Part shown: positions 1 to 13,300 of the stretch, in pieces
How positions within the stretch are numbered: the first letter of the stretch is position 1
Layout of the letters: each line of letters begins with the position of its first letter
DNA from: Chloroflexota bacterium
Lineage (GTDB): Bacteria > Chloroflexota > Dehalococcoidia > Lucifugimonadales > UBA2985
DNA length: 64,000 bases
Assembly (NCBI GenBank): GCA_028877205.1
Contig: JAPPHY010000012.1
Location: 1 to 64,000, forward strand
Reading direction: 5' to 3'
Made by a program: the position numbers and the translations under genes
The notes under the pieces: model-generated
What the model was told of the DNA's origin: nothing
Seen by the model: only the letters and a program-made list of their open reading frames with translations
Database searches by the model: none

Positions 1-74
1 TGGGCGGTAGTGGACTCGAACCACTGACCTCTGCCATGTCAAGGCAGCACTCTAACCGGCTGAGCTAACCGCCC
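1..74 (-). tRNA. tRNA-Val (GAC)
   Basis: Read on the minus strand this folds as a full cloverleaf. The acceptor stem GGGCGGT pairs with ACCGCCC, the T arm carries GGTTCGAGTCC, and the anticodon stem CTGCC/GGCAG encloses loop TTGACAT, giving anticodon GAC (valine). The window edge falls right at the discriminator base, so an encoded CCA cannot be judged. It lies 50 bp downstream of rpoC on the same strand. Confidence 0.93.
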
Positions 75-90
75 ACGCTGCGATTGCGGC

Positions 91-117
91 GCGCCGGCAC
101 GGCAAGCATGCCGGCGC
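91..117. terminator. Stem-loop between rpoC and tRNA-Val
   Basis: A perfect 9-bp inverted repeat, GCGCCGGCA and TGCCGGCGC, has a 9-nt loop and sits just after the rpoC stop. There is no T-run on either side, so it is not a classical intrinsic terminator. It could slow polymerase, mark an RNA 3' end, or separate rpoC from the tRNA. Confidence 0.35.
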
Positions 118-124
118 CACGTCA

Positions 125-4076
<3,952 letters not shown>

Positions 4077-4093
<17 letters not shown>

Positions 4094-7000
4094 TCTCCAA
4101 CTCCTCTGTGTCGTTACTGCCGTTCACATCGTCTCCCGGGCCCGTGTCTTCATCCTCGCTGCCGTCCGTGAGGAACGAGACATCCAGGTCCACCCGGTTC
4201 TCCGGCTCCGCGTCCACGTCCATCATCCACCCCATGGCGTCCATCTCGCTGAGAATCTCGCCTTCCACGGTGAGCTCGTCTGTGGGCTCAGCGAGCATGG
4301 GCTGCTCCTCCTCCTCGTGCAGCAGCTCTACGGAGAGGCCCAGGCTCTGGAGCTCCTTCACCAGAACGTGGAAGGACTCCGGCACGCCCGGCTGCACCAC
4401 GTCCTCGCCCTTGACTATGGCCTCGTAGGTCTTGACTCGACCCATGACGTCGTCCGACTTTACGGTGAGCATCTCCTGGAGGTTGTAGGCTGCGCTGTAG
4501 GACTCGAGCGCCCAGACCTCCATCTCGCCGAACCTCTGCCCGCCGAACTGCGCCTTCCCTCCCAGCGGCTGCTGCGTGATCAGCGAGTATGGGCCGGTTG
4601 AGCGAGCGTGAATCTTGTCCTCCACCAAGTGTATCAGCTTCAGCATGTAGATGTAGCCGACCGTTACCGGCTGGAAGAACGGCTCCCCTGTCTGCCCGTC
4701 GTACAGGATGCTCTTGCCCAGAGTAGGAGCCGACTTCCCGGTCTCCTTGCTCAGCCGGAGCGCCTCCTGAGACATCTCATCCTCGGTCATGCTGGAGGTG
4801 TCCAGGCCGGCCTCCTCCGACAGCCAAATTCGGAGGCACGCCTGCCTGGCTTCGCCCGGGTGACTGTCGCTAAACACCACCTCGGGATCGAAGCCCCGAG
4901 CGGTGAGCCAATCACTCACCTTGTCCACGTCGGGCTCCGCTTCGCCATTTTGGGAATGTGGCTCGATTGCGCCGGACTGCTGGATTATCCACGCCTTGGC
5001 AAGGCCGTCCTCAATTGCGCCATCCTTCGCCCCGTCGAACACCGGACTTGCCACTCTCATGCCCAGGCTGTGAGCAGCCATGCCGAGATGCGTCTCCAGC
5101 AGCTGTCCCAGATTCATGCGAGAGGGCACGCCGATGGGGTTGAGAATGATGTCAACGGGCGTACCGTCGGCCAGATACGGCATGTCCGCCACGGGCAGCA
5201 CGCGGGAAATCACACCCTTGTTGCCGTGCCGGCCTGCCATCTTGTCGCCCTCGGAGATCTTTCTCGTCTGGGCAATCCAGACGCGCACCATGGTGTTCAC
5301 GCCCGGGGGCAGCTCGTCTCTGCTGTCCCTGGACAGGAACTTCACGTCGATGACCTTGCCGCGCTCGCCGTGGGGCACCCTCAGGGAGGTGTCCTTCACA
5401 TCGCGGGCCTTCTCGCCGAAGATCGCCCTGAGGAGCTTCTCTTCGGCGGTGAGCTCAGTCTCGCCCTTGGGGGTAATCTTGCCGACCAGTATGTCGCCGG
5501 GGCCGACCTCGGCGCCGGGGCGAACTATGCCAAGCTCGTCCAGGTTGCGCAGGCCATCCTCACCCACGTTTGAGATGTCGCGGGTTATCTCCTCGGGGCC
5601 AAGCTTGGTGTCCCTGGCCTCAACCTCGTACTTCTCGATGTGAATGGAGGTGAACTTGTCCCGCCTCAGCAGCTCCTCGCTGACGATGATGGCGTCCTCG
5701 AAGTTGTACCCCTCCCAGCTCATGAACGCCACGAGAACGTTCTGGCCAAGGGCGAGCTCGCCGTTGTCGGTGGACGAACTGTCGGCCAGCGGCTGTCCCG
5801 CCTCCACCTTCTGACCCTTGGTCACGATGGCGCGCTGCGTGATGCAGGTGCCCTGGTTGCTGCGCAGGAACTTGATCAGCGGATGTGACTCAACGTTGCC
5901 TTCCGCGTCCGTGACCTCAATGAGTTCGCCGGATACACTGGAGACCACGCCGGGGTTCCTGGAAAGGACTACCTGCCCGCTGTCCTTGGCCACCCTGCCC
6001 TCCATTCCGGTGCCCACAAGCGGGGCCTCGGTGACCAGCAGAGGGACGGCCTGGCGCTGCATGTTGGAGCCCATGAGAGCGCGGATGGCGTCGTCGTGCT
6101 CCAGGAAGGGTATCAGCGCAGCGGACACGCTCACGATCTGTATCGGAGAGATGTCCATGTACTCCACGTTGGAGGGAGGCTCCATAGTGAAGACCTCTCC
6201 CATTCTCGCTTCCACCCTGTCCGTAATGAACTGGTTCTTGGCGTCCAGGGGCGAGTTGGCCTGGGCGATGCGGAATCTCTCCTCCTCGTCCGCGGCCAGG
6301 TAGTGGATGTCCAGCGGGTCCGCAGAGGCGAACGGCTTCACATTGACCGGGCGCGGCTCCAGGGCGGCGAGGCGCTTGGCCAGCGCCGCCGACACTGTCT
6401 GGCCCCTGCGGGCAATGACCTTTCCATCGTCACCTTCCACCGGCTCCGTGATTGTGCGGCCGCGGAGGTCCGGGTAGTTGCTGAGCACCTCGGTGACCAC
6501 CTTGCGGTACGGCGTTTCGATGAAGCCGAACTCGTTGGTCCTGGCGTACGTGGCCAGCGAGCCGAGGAGGCCGATGTTGGGGCCTTCCGGCGTCTCGATG
6601 GGGCAGATGCGGCCGTAGTGAGAGTGGTGAACGTCTCGCACGTCGAATCCGGCGCGCTCTCGGGACAGGCCTCCGGGGCCGAGCGCCGAGAGGCGGCGCT
6701 TGTGCGTGAGCTCCGCCAGTGGGTTGGTCTGGTCCATGAACTGGGACAGCTGCGACCCGCCAAAGAACTCCCGGACGGCCGCCACCACGGGGCGCACGTT
6801 GATCAGAGTGCCCGGCGTCACCTGAGTGGGGTCCGGCTGCGTGGTCATACGCTCACGTATGACGCGCTCCATGCGCAGCAGGCCGACGCGCATACCGTTC
6901 TGCAGCAACTCGCCCACGGCCCTGATACGCCGGTTGCCCAGGTGGTCGATGTCGTCCGGCGGCTCGAGTCCGTTGTTGACCAGTATCATCTTCCTGACGA

Positions 7001-7931
7001 CCGCCACCAGGTCTTCCTTCGTTATATTGTGCTCGTCCGGGCTGACGCTGATGCCGAGCCTGCGGTTGAGCTTGTACCTACCCACCCGGCCCAGGTCGTA
7101 GCGGCGAGGGTTGAAGAACAGGTTCTCCATCAGGTTGCGGGCGTTCTCCACGTTGGGAGGCTCGCCCGGCCTGAGGCGGCGGTAGAACTCCAGCAGGGCT
7201 TCTTCCTGGCTCAGGACATGGGTATCGCGCTCCAGCGTGGAGCGGATGTACTGGTGCGTAGGATCGCTGTCCACGTCCTGGAACATCGTGAACAGCTCGT
7301 CCTCGCTAACCAACCCGAGAGCGCGCAGCAGCGTAGTTAGGGGCGCCTTTCGCTTCCGGTCCACCTTCACCGAGAGCACGTCCCGGTTGCTGGTCTCGAA
7401 CTCCAGCCAGGCGCCTCGGTATGGTATGAGCTTGCCGGCGCACAGGTCACGGTCGCTTGCAACGTCTCGCTCGACGGTGAGGTACACGCCGGGGGAGCGC
7501 ACCAGCTGGCTGACCACCACGCGCTCCGCGCCGTTGATGATGAAGGTGCCCTGCGAGGTCATCATGGGGATGTCACCCATGAATAGGTTTTGCTCCTTGA
7601 TCTCGCCGGTCTCCTTGATGAGGAGGCTCGCCTTCACGTACAGGGGCGCGGAGTAGGTGACCTCCTTGTCCCGGCACTCCTCCTCAGTGTACTTGGGCGG
7701 ATAGAAGGTGTGGTCGGTGAAGTTCAACTCGAACCGCCCGCCGGTGAAGTCCTGTATAGGAGAGATCTCCTCGAAGAGCGTCTGGAGGCAGTCGCCCTTG
7801 AACCACTCGAAAGATGCGGTCTGCAGCTGGATGAGGTTTGGGACGTCAAGAACCGCGGGAATCCTGGCGTAGGACTTCTGGTCGAGGGGGGCGGTGACGC
7901 TGCTGGGAGAAACGACGGCTAGAGATTCCAT
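4077..7931 (-). CDS. rpoB: DNA-directed RNA polymerase subunit beta
   Basis: Second-largest RNA polymerase subunit. The preferred start is the ATG of MESLAVV (1284 residues), which has CAGGAG about 12 nt upstream; the track ORF adds 21 unlikely residues. The rifampicin-pocket region ([20 protein letters not shown], near residue 390) looks like the susceptible wild type. The C-terminal core [20 protein letters not shown] is present near residue 1125. After the core the protein ends in an acidic tail of roughly 75 residues rich in Asp/Glu, longer than in common models. It is the first gene of an rpoB-rpoC operon; rplJL is not adjacent, and the upstream neighbour is the ccm cluster. Confidence 0.98.
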
Positions 7932-8055
7932 TGTGAGGCACGCTCCTGGTGGGTGAACTTGGTCCGGCTCCCTTCGGGCGCGGGAAAACAGCAACTAGAT
8001 AGTCGCAGGGAAAGAGGTGGAGATCACAGGATGAAGCATAAAATGACAGTATATA

Positions 8056-8084
8056 ACCATAACACGCGCGGACGCGCATGTCAA
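8056..8084 (-). promoter_or_regulatory. Sigma70-type promoter for rpoBC
   Basis: On the minus strand TTGACA (8079-8084) is followed after exactly 17 bp by TATGGT (8056-8061), preceded by TG as in an extended -10. It would start transcription near 8049, leaving a leader of about 118 nt before the rpoB ATG. It also lies downstream of ccmD, so rpoBC need not depend on the ccm promoter. Confidence 0.7.
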
Positions 8085-8122
8085 CGGCAAATCCGGGCAA
8101 TTTTTGAGCGGTTCTGCCGCAG

Positions 8123-8431
8123 CTATTCCGTCCCGCGCTCCCGCCTGTCCCGCTCCTCCAGCGCCTCCCGCAGCATCTCGACCTCGCGGCGCAGGCTCCG
8201 CTGACGCTGCGACACGTAGTACAGGTACGCGAAGAAGCCCAGCCACGTCAAGGTGTAGGCCGCAAACAGGTATGGAAGGTTGGCCTCGGGTCCGCTGCTC
8301 TCGGCGGCTACCTCCGCCGACCGGTCGGCGCCGTCCTGCTGAGCGAACACCGCCGTTGAAGCCAGGATGAGCAGCGCCAATGCAGCCAGTGTCGCCACCA
8401 GGGTTCCCGTCGTTCTGCCGATCGCGTTCAT
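8123..8431 (-). CDS. ccmD: CcmD-like heme exporter small membrane protein
   Basis: A 102-residue membrane protein at the end of the cytochrome c maturation cluster. It has an N-terminal signal-like hydrophobic stretch (residues 10-31) ending at AFAQQ, an acidic spacer, one membrane segment (YLFAAYTLTWLGFFAYLYYV, about 54-73), then a basic, coiled-coil-like tail (SQRQRSLRREVEMLREALEERD). The membrane-then-basic-helix layout is typical of CcmD, which stabilises the CcmABC heme-release complex. Its ATG overlaps the ccmC stop (ATGA), indicating coupling. It is longer than the classical CcmD because of the N-terminal extension; assignment rests on layout and context. Confidence 0.75.
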   Translation of the reverse strand: MNAIGRTTGTLVATLAALALLILASTAVFAQQDGADRSAEVAAESSGPEANLPYLFAAYTLTWLGFFAYLYYVSQRQRSLRREVEMLREALEERDRRERGTE

Positions 8432-9147
8432 GTGCCCTCCATCGCCCGGCGTTCCGGCACCGCATACTCGACGCTCACCCGCGCGCGGTCTGTCTCCTCC
8501 TCGCTGCGGCGCAGCGACAGCCGCTCCAGCAGCAGGTACGCGAACAGGAACGTGAACGCTATGGTGGCAACCATCAGCACCGTCCGCATGGACGGCTCCA
8601 GGGCGCCCGTTGCCGCAGGACCGACAACCAGCGGCGGATGGACCGTGCGCCACCACACCACGGACAGGTAGATGATTGGAACGTCCACAAAGCCCACGAT
8701 GCCCAGAACGGCCGCGAATCGCGACCCTTGGTCGCCGGGCGGAGAGTACGCCCGCAGCATCAGGTAGGCCGCGTAGATGAGCCACAGAATGAGCGACGTG
8801 GTGAGCTTGGGGTCCCACGTCCACCACACGCCCCAGGCGGGCTTGGCCCACGTGACGCCCGTCACCAGCATCAGCGTGGTGAATAGCATGCCGATCTCCG
8901 CCGACGAGTAGGCCAGACGGTCACATGCCTGGCTCCGCTTCCACAGGTAGCCCACGCTGCCCACTACCACCCAGAAGAACGCGAAGAATCCGACCCACGC
9001 CTGCGCAACGTGGAAGTAGAATATCCGCTGCGAGATGCCCAGGTTCTTCTCGGTGGGCACCCAGATGAACACCATGTACAAGGTCAGCAGCATCAGCGCT
9101 GCGCTCGTGACGAGCAGTGCGTTCCTGGCCAGCCGGTTCGTAGTCAT
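8428..9147 (-). CDS. ccmC: Heme exporter protein CcmC
   Basis: Polytopic membrane protein (239 residues, about six membrane segments) that presents heme on the outer face of the membrane during cytochrome c maturation. It has the tryptophan-rich signature of the heme-handling protein family, here GVWWTWDPKLT at about residue 107, with flanking conserved His positions (FYFHVAQAWVG). The gene follows ccmB after 7 bp and overlaps ccmD, so it belongs to the ccmABCD operon. No ccmE, ccmF or ccmH is in this window, so the rest of the system lies elsewhere or a shortened pathway is used. Confidence 0.93.
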   Translation of the reverse strand: MTTNRLARNALLVTSAALMLLTLYMVFIWVPTEKNLGISQRIFYFHVAQAWVGFFAFFWVVVGSVGYLWKRSQACDRLAYSSAEIGMLFTTLMLVTGVTWAKPAWGVWWTWDPKLTTSLILWLIYAAYLMLRAYSPPGDQGSRFAAVLGIVGFVDVPIIYLSVVWWRTVHPPLVVGPAATGALEPSMRTVLMVATIAFTFLFAYLLLERLSLRRSEEETDRARVSVEYAVPERRAMEGT

Positions 9148-9154
9148 TCTCTCA

Positions 9155-9829
9155 TCACTCCTGTATGACGTGCTCGAATGCGAATGCGCAGAAGACCAGC
9201 GCCAGAAGGTCGAAAACGGCCAGCAGCTGGACCCACTTGGCGATCTCGCCCCATGGCCTGCCCTCTAGCACGCCGCCGGAAGCGGCCACGGCGCCAATGA
9301 CAACCGGCACCACGATTGGCAGGAACAGCATCGGCAGCATGATCTCGCGGGAGCGCGTGTTCACCGCAATCGCCGAGAACAGCGTGCCGATGGCGACGAA
9401 TCCCACCGTGGCCAGCAGAATCACGAGCAGCAGCACCGGCTGGAACGGCGACACGTCGAAGAGAACGGCGAAGAACGGCAGAAGCACCGCTTCCGCAGCC
9501 AGCATGAACGCGAGGCCGCCAAGCATCTTGCCCGCGAACAGGGCGTCCCTGCCCGTGGGGGTCAGCAGAAGGCCCTCCAGGTTGCCCCGGTCCTTCTCCA
9601 GCGCGAACGAGCGGGTCAGCCCCAGTACGCCGGCAAAGGTGATCGACACCCAGAGGACGCCCGGCGCAACCACCGGCGTGAACCTCGTCTCCTTGTTCAC
9701 CGCAAAGTTGAGTATCACCAGCGTGAGGATAGCGAAGGTCAGTACGGCTGTGACCACCTCCTTGGCCCGCAGCTCTGTGAGCACGTCCTTCCACATCATG
9801 GTCGCAACCACGCTCCAGAAACCCGTCAC
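9155..9829 (-). CDS. ccmB: Heme exporter protein CcmB
   Basis: Membrane permease subunit (224 residues, six predicted hydrophobic segments) of the CcmAB ABC transporter that works with CcmC to release heme-loaded chaperone in cytochrome c maturation. The N-terminal MMWKDVLTELRAKEVV and the segment LEKDRGNLEGLLLTPTGRDALFAGK match the conserved cytoplasmic regions of CcmB. Its start overlaps the ccmA stop by 4 bp (ATGA), a sign of coupled synthesis of the ATPase and its permease. Confidence 0.93.
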   Translation of the reverse strand: MTGFWSVVATMMWKDVLTELRAKEVVTAVLTFAILTLVILNFAVNKETRFTPVVAPGVLWVSITFAGVLGLTRSFALEKDRGNLEGLLLTPTGRDALFAGKMLGGLAFMLAAEAVLLPFFAVLFDVSPFQPVLLLVILLATVGFVAIGTLFSAIAVNTRSREIMLPMLFLPIVVPVVIGAVAASGGVLEGRPWGEIAKWVQLLAVFDLLALVFCAFAFEHVIQE

Positions 9830-10560
9830 GGCGCCACCCTCGTGTGGCGGCCGTAGGTGTCGCGAAGTGTATCCTCGTCCACCATCGCCCGCTCTTCCTC
9901 GAATGCGATGCGGCCGTTCGCGAGAATCGCGACGCGGTCGCCCAGAGCAAGTCCTCTGTCCAGGCTGTGCGTGGCCATGAGAACGGTGCGCCGGCCGCGC
10001 TCGCCGGCGGACGCGATCGCGCTGAGCATCTCCAGCGCCTCCTGGTCCAGCCCCGTCTCCGGCTCGTCGAGCAGCAGGATGGGCGGATCGTGGAGGATGG
10101 CGCGGGCCAGAGACGCCCGCTTCTGCAACCCGTGCGAGAGTGTGCCCACCCTGCGGGACAGGTGCGGGCGGAGGCCCACCATGTCTGCGGCCTGCTCAAT
10201 GCGCTCGTCGAGGTGCTTCAGCCCGAACATCCTGCCGTGGAACCTGAGGTTCTCCCGCGGTGTAAGGTCGGCGTACAGAAGGGGCTGATGGGTGACCACT
10301 CCTATGTTCCTCCTGACGGCCGTGGCTTCCTTCCTGAGATCGAACCCGGCGATAGCCACCTCGCCCTCGTCCGGGCGCGCGATGGTGGCCAGCACTTTGA
10401 TGAGGGTGGTCTTGCCGGAACCGTTGGGGCCGAAGACTGTCAGGAAAGCCCCCCAGGGCAGGCTCAGGTCCAGCCCCCTGAGCACCAAGTGAGGCCCGTA
10501 GGCCTTGCTCAGGCCACTCGCGCGGATGGCAAGGGCCTCGCGGCCGCCCGACTCTGCCAT
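9826..10560 (-). CDS. ccmA: Heme exporter ATP-binding protein CcmA
   Basis: ATPase subunit of the CcmAB complex. From the ATG of MAESGG the protein has 244 residues with Walker A GPNGSGKT (about 44-51), signature LSHGLQKRASLARAI and Walker B ILLLDEPETGLD. This start is favoured because GAGGGG precedes it by a few bases and the predicted promoter lies just upstream; the ATG at 10584 is an alternative. The 77-residue N-terminal extension in the ORF track crosses the promoter region and is very unlikely. First gene of ccmABCD. Confidence 0.92.
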   Translation of the reverse strand: MAESGGREALAIRASGLSKAYGPHLVLRGLDLSLPWGAFLTVFGPNGSGKTTLIKVLATIARPDEGEVAIAGFDLRKEATAVRRNIGVVTHQPLLYADLTPRENLRFHGRMFGLKHLDERIEQAADMVGLRPHLSRRVGTLSHGLQKRASLARAILHDPPILLLDEPETGLDQEALEMLSAIASAGERGRRTVLMATHSLDRGLALGDRVAILANGRIAFEEERAMVDEDTLRDTYGRHTRVAP

Positions 10561-10617
10561 GCTACCCCTCGGCTTGCCCGCCATGTTGGCCTGCCCGGCA
10601 ACCCACTTCCGGGGAGC

Positions 10618-10647
10618 ATGATACATCAATTGTGAATTTATGCGCAA
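10618..10647 (-). promoter_or_regulatory. Probable promoter of ccmABCD
   Basis: On the minus strand TTGCGC (10642-10647) and TATCAT (10618-10623) are separated by 18 bp in a locally AT-rich patch of an otherwise GC-rich sequence. The predicted start point near 10611 lies 27-51 nt before the two candidate ccmA start codons. Confidence 0.5.
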
Positions 10648-10933
10648 GCGGAGGGGCCGGTGCGGCTGGGCATGAGGGCCTTCGGTGTCCCCTTTCGGCG
10701 GCTCCGCGACTGCGATTGCAGCCGCGCACATTCTGGTCTCTTGCGTTGCGAGCGAGTTCATCCACTCGACAAGACTGACGCAACGCATCATAATATCATT
10801 GTGGAGCTTGGCTGTGGCACACGTTCAGCATCCTGGCGCGCAATAATGTGATTCGTAACGTTGGAGACCGAAAGCGCAGCTATCCGCAGAGCGACTAAGA
10901 CACATCCGGGCTAGGTGAGAGGGAGGGTGGCAG
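10648..10933. other. Intergenic gap between ccmA and a divergent gene
   Basis: About 290 bp without a credible gene (the 63-codon plus-strand ORF has no homology signal that I recognise and no good ribosome site). The AT-rich stretch around 10790-10800 (cataatatcattg) could hold promoter elements for the plus-strand gene at 10934, but no clear -35/-10 pair is seen. Confidence 0.4.
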
Positions 10934-11950
10934 ATGTACAACGCACAGGCCGGCAGGGTCCTCTACGCACGTAGCGATCTGTCCTCATTTGTCTCTGCCG
11001 CAATCCTGAGCTTCCTGATATTCGGGGGCCTCTTCTATGCCGTTCTTAACTGGTCGGAGCGTCCCGCGGATCCAGCTATCTCCTTCGCTGCCGCCTTCGA
11101 TGTCCTGAACGAGATGGACTCCGTGTACTTCACCGTGGAAGAGGAGAAGGACGGCGGTACGGGCACATTCAGGTTTACCAACCTTGGCGTACTCGGAATC
11201 GAGATTTCTGAGCACTACTTCCCAGCCGACTGGGACGCATTCGAGCAGCAGACCGAGGAAGACTGCATCGTGCAGGACGAGACGTATCGCTATTGTGTCT
11301 ATCGCAAGCGCGGCACCGGCGAGGAGGTTGGGCAGGTCGAATGGGGATACTCGGAGAGCACCACTGTAGAAGGAGCCTTTGTGCGCCCGGATTCAGTCCA
11401 CTACACCGAAACTCGGAAGCCCGACCGGCCCCTACGATTATCGGCGCCGCCAGGCGTCAGTCGGATGGAGCGGCCCCCGGTGGAGCTTCTCTACGTCGAT
11501 GGCGTGACCTGGTCGAGAACCGTTGGCGGTAGCAGGTACTGGCATACATCAAACGCCGATGGGTTACCTGGCCCCATCGGGGTAGACCTCTATACTTGGG
11601 GCTTGTTGGACGCGTCCGGATCGGACCTCTATTTCGAGGGCTTGGCGCATGTGTCCGGCATTGAGGGCACAGGCCTCTTGGATAGATATGACAACGTGAA
11701 GCGCCTTGAAGATTCCGAGCTTGACGGTATCCCGGTTGAGCGCTATCTGGCCGCGAGCAAAGTGGGCAGCGAGGCTTTGGAGATCTGGGTGGGCAAAGAG
11801 GACGGCCTCGTCAGGAAGATAAGCAAGAGGATAGATGGCACCACGAGATGGGACACCTTCTCGTCGGTACGAACCTACACCTTCAGCCGGTTCAATGAGC
11901 CTGCGGAGATTCCGCGTCCGTGGCCCTGCTTTGGGGCGCCGGGCTGCTAG
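10934..11950 (+). CDS. Membrane-anchored hypothetical protein, LolA/LppX-like fold suspected
   Basis: I do not recognise a named family. The 338-residue protein starts with a short cytoplasmic part, one membrane anchor (about residues 18-40, ILSFLIFGGLFYAVL) and a long outer domain. That domain reads like a lipoprotein carrier or regulator: an early DSVYFTVEEE strand, repeated statements of the type VELLYVDGVTWSR, and a late DGIPVERYLA...LEIWVGKEDGLVRKISKRI block, which resembles the closing strands of LolA/LppX/LprG-type half-barrels. That similarity is pattern-based inference. GGGAGGG precedes the ATG by a few bases. It stands alone between ccmA (divergent) and sufT. Confidence 0.65.
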   Translation: MYNAQAGRVLYARSDLSSFVSAAILSFLIFGGLFYAVLNWSERPADPAISFAAAFDVLNEMDSVYFTVEEEKDGGTGTFRFTNLGVLGIEISEHYFPADWDAFEQQTEEDCIVQDETYRYCVYRKRGTGEEVGQVEWGYSESTTVEGAFVRPDSVHYTETRKPDRPLRLSAPPGVSRMERPPVELLYVDGVTWSRTVGGSRYWHTSNADGLPGPIGVDLYTWGLLDASGSDLYFEGLAHVSGIEGTGLLDRYDNVKRLEDSELDGIPVERYLAASKVGSEALEIWVGKEDGLVRKISKRIDGTTRWDTFSSVRTYTFSRFNEPAEIPRPWPCFGAPGC

Positions 11951-12023
11951 GATCCGCCGGGCGCGAACGCGTCAAGCTGGCCATTTAGGATAGCCTGCCG
12001 GCACTGCCAACGCGCGCGTCAAA

Positions 12024-12053
12024 TTGACACCTCCACGTCTGCACTGCTACAAT
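12024..12053 (+). promoter_or_regulatory. Promoter of sufT-mrp
   Basis: TTGACA (12024-12029) is followed after 18 bp by TACAAT (12048-12053), which is preceded by TGC as in an extended -10. The predicted start near 12060 gives a leader of about 40 nt before the sufT ATG at 12101, which has GAGGT as ribosome site. Confidence 0.72.
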
Positions 12054-12100
12054 CGCGGCAAGCGCAGTATGCGCAGCCCCACATCCAAGCGAGGTCCAAC

Positions 12101-12415
12101 ATGGCAACTGCTAAGGAAGTCACACTCGACGAAGTCAAGGAAGCCCTCAGGGACGTCTACGACCCGGAGATCCCCGTCAACGTCTATGACCTCGGCCTAA
12201 TCTACGACATCCAGCTCAACGGCGGCGAGGTCTACGTGCAGATGACGCTCACCGCGCCCGGCTGCGGCATGGGCCCGTACATCGCACAGAACGCCGAGTG
12301 GCGCATCGCAGAGATCGAGGGCGTGGAGGACGTTGAGGTCGACATGGTGTTCGACCCTCCGTGGAACCCGGAGATGATCACCGAGGACGGCAAGAAGCTG
12401 CTGGGGCTGGACTGA
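12101..12415 (+). CDS. sufT: SufT/MIP18 family iron-sulfur assembly protein
   Basis: Small (104 residues) protein of the DUF59/MIP18 family, which helps maturation of iron-sulfur proteins. Diagnostic motifs are VYDPEIPVNVYDLGLIYDI at about residues 19-37 and LTAPGCGMG with the conserved cysteine at about residue 52. The ending VFDPPWNPEMITEDGKKLLGL is characteristic of the SufT type rather than of the phenylacetate PaaD type. The next gene is an Mrp-like ATPase 72 bp downstream. In many bacteria this domain is fused to the N-terminus of Mrp; here the two functions are separate genes in one probable transcript. Confidence 0.9.
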   Translation: MATAKEVTLDEVKEALRDVYDPEIPVNVYDLGLIYDIQLNGGEVYVQMTLTAPGCGMGPYIAQNAEWRIAEIEGVEDVEVDMVFDPPWNPEMITEDGKKLLGLD

Positions 12416-12487
12416 TCTCCCTCCCTACACTCGACGTTTTCCACTCGCGCCCTCCCCTTCAGGGCGCGCCCGGAGGTACATGACCTA

Positions 12488-13300
12488 ATGGCCCGACAGC
12501 TGTCACCCCAAGAGCAGGCGCGCCTGGAGGCCATGAAGCGGAGCTGGCAGCAGCGCCGCGAGATCACCGGCAGGCTGTCCCGCATCCGCAAGAAGATCGG
12601 CGTGTACAGCGGCAAGGGCGGCGTGGGCAAGACCACCGTCGCCGTGAACCTCGCCGTCACGCTCGCGCAGAAGGGCTACTCCGTCGGCCTGATGGACACC
12701 GACATCGACTGCCCAAACGCCACCCGCGTCCTGGGCGCCACTGAGAAGCCCACCATGCAGGACGACATGCTAATCCCGCCGGTCCAGTACGGCGTGAAGA
12801 TCATCTCGATGGCCTTTTTCCAGCAGAACGAGGAGGAGGCGATCATCTGGCGCGGCCCCATGGTGCACAACGCGATCAACCAGTTCCTGCAGACCACCGA
12901 CTGGGGCGACCTCGACTGCCTGGTGGTCGACCTGCCGCCCGGTACGTCGGACGCGCCGCTCACGGTGATGCAGGCGCTCAGCCTGGACGGATTCGTGGTC
13001 GTCACCTCGCCGCAGGCGCTCGCCAAGCTGGACGCCAAGCGCTCCATCAACATGATCCGCAAGCTAAACGTCAACGTGCTGGGCGTAGTGGAGAACTTCA
13101 GCGGCGAAGTGTTCGGCAGCGGCGCGGGCGAAGAGCTTGCGCAGGAGATGGACATCCCATTCATGGGACGAATGGACATGAGAGCCGACTATCGGGACAA
13201 CTCCGCGCCGACCGTCCTCACCAGCCCGCTTGTGGCCGCCGAGTACGAAAGCGTGGCCTTGGCGCTGGAGCCCGCCCTGGCCGCCGACGCGGACGGCTAG
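12488..13300 (+). CDS. mrp: Mrp/ApbC-family P-loop ATPase
   Basis: A 270-residue P-loop NTPase of the Mrp/NBP35 group, associated with carrying or loading iron-sulfur clusters. It has the deviant Walker A GKGGVGKTTV (about residues 39-48), MDTDIDCPN after it, and Walker B CLVVDLPPGTSD. Most Mrp proteins carry a C-terminal CPxC pair that binds the cluster at the dimer interface. Here the corresponding segment reads VVENFSGEVFGSGAGEE with no cysteines, so direct cluster binding in the usual way is doubtful. It follows sufT and overlaps the convergent accDA by 4 bp at the 3' ends. Confidence 0.87.
   Translation: MARQLSPQEQARLEAMKRSWQQRREITGRLSRIRKKIGVYSGKGGVGKTTVAVNLAVTLAQKGYSVGLMDTDIDCPNATRVLGATEKPTMQDDMLIPPVQYGVKIISMAFFQQNEEEAIIWRGPMVHNAINQFLQTTDWGDLDCLVVDLPPGTSDAPLTVMQALSLDGFVVVTSPQALAKLDAKRSINMIRKLNVNVLGVVENFSGEVFGSGAGEELAQEMDIPFMGRMDMRADYRDNSAPTVLTSPLVAAEYESVALALEPALAADADG

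Noticed and set aside
91-117. Hairpin after rpoC considered as a strong intrinsic terminator
   Set aside because: No T-run follows on the minus strand; kept only as a low-confidence stem-loop.
10660-10851. 63-codon plus-strand ORF between ccmA and the next gene
   Set aside because: It crosses the putative ccmA upstream region, lacks a ribosome site and shows no protein-like pattern.
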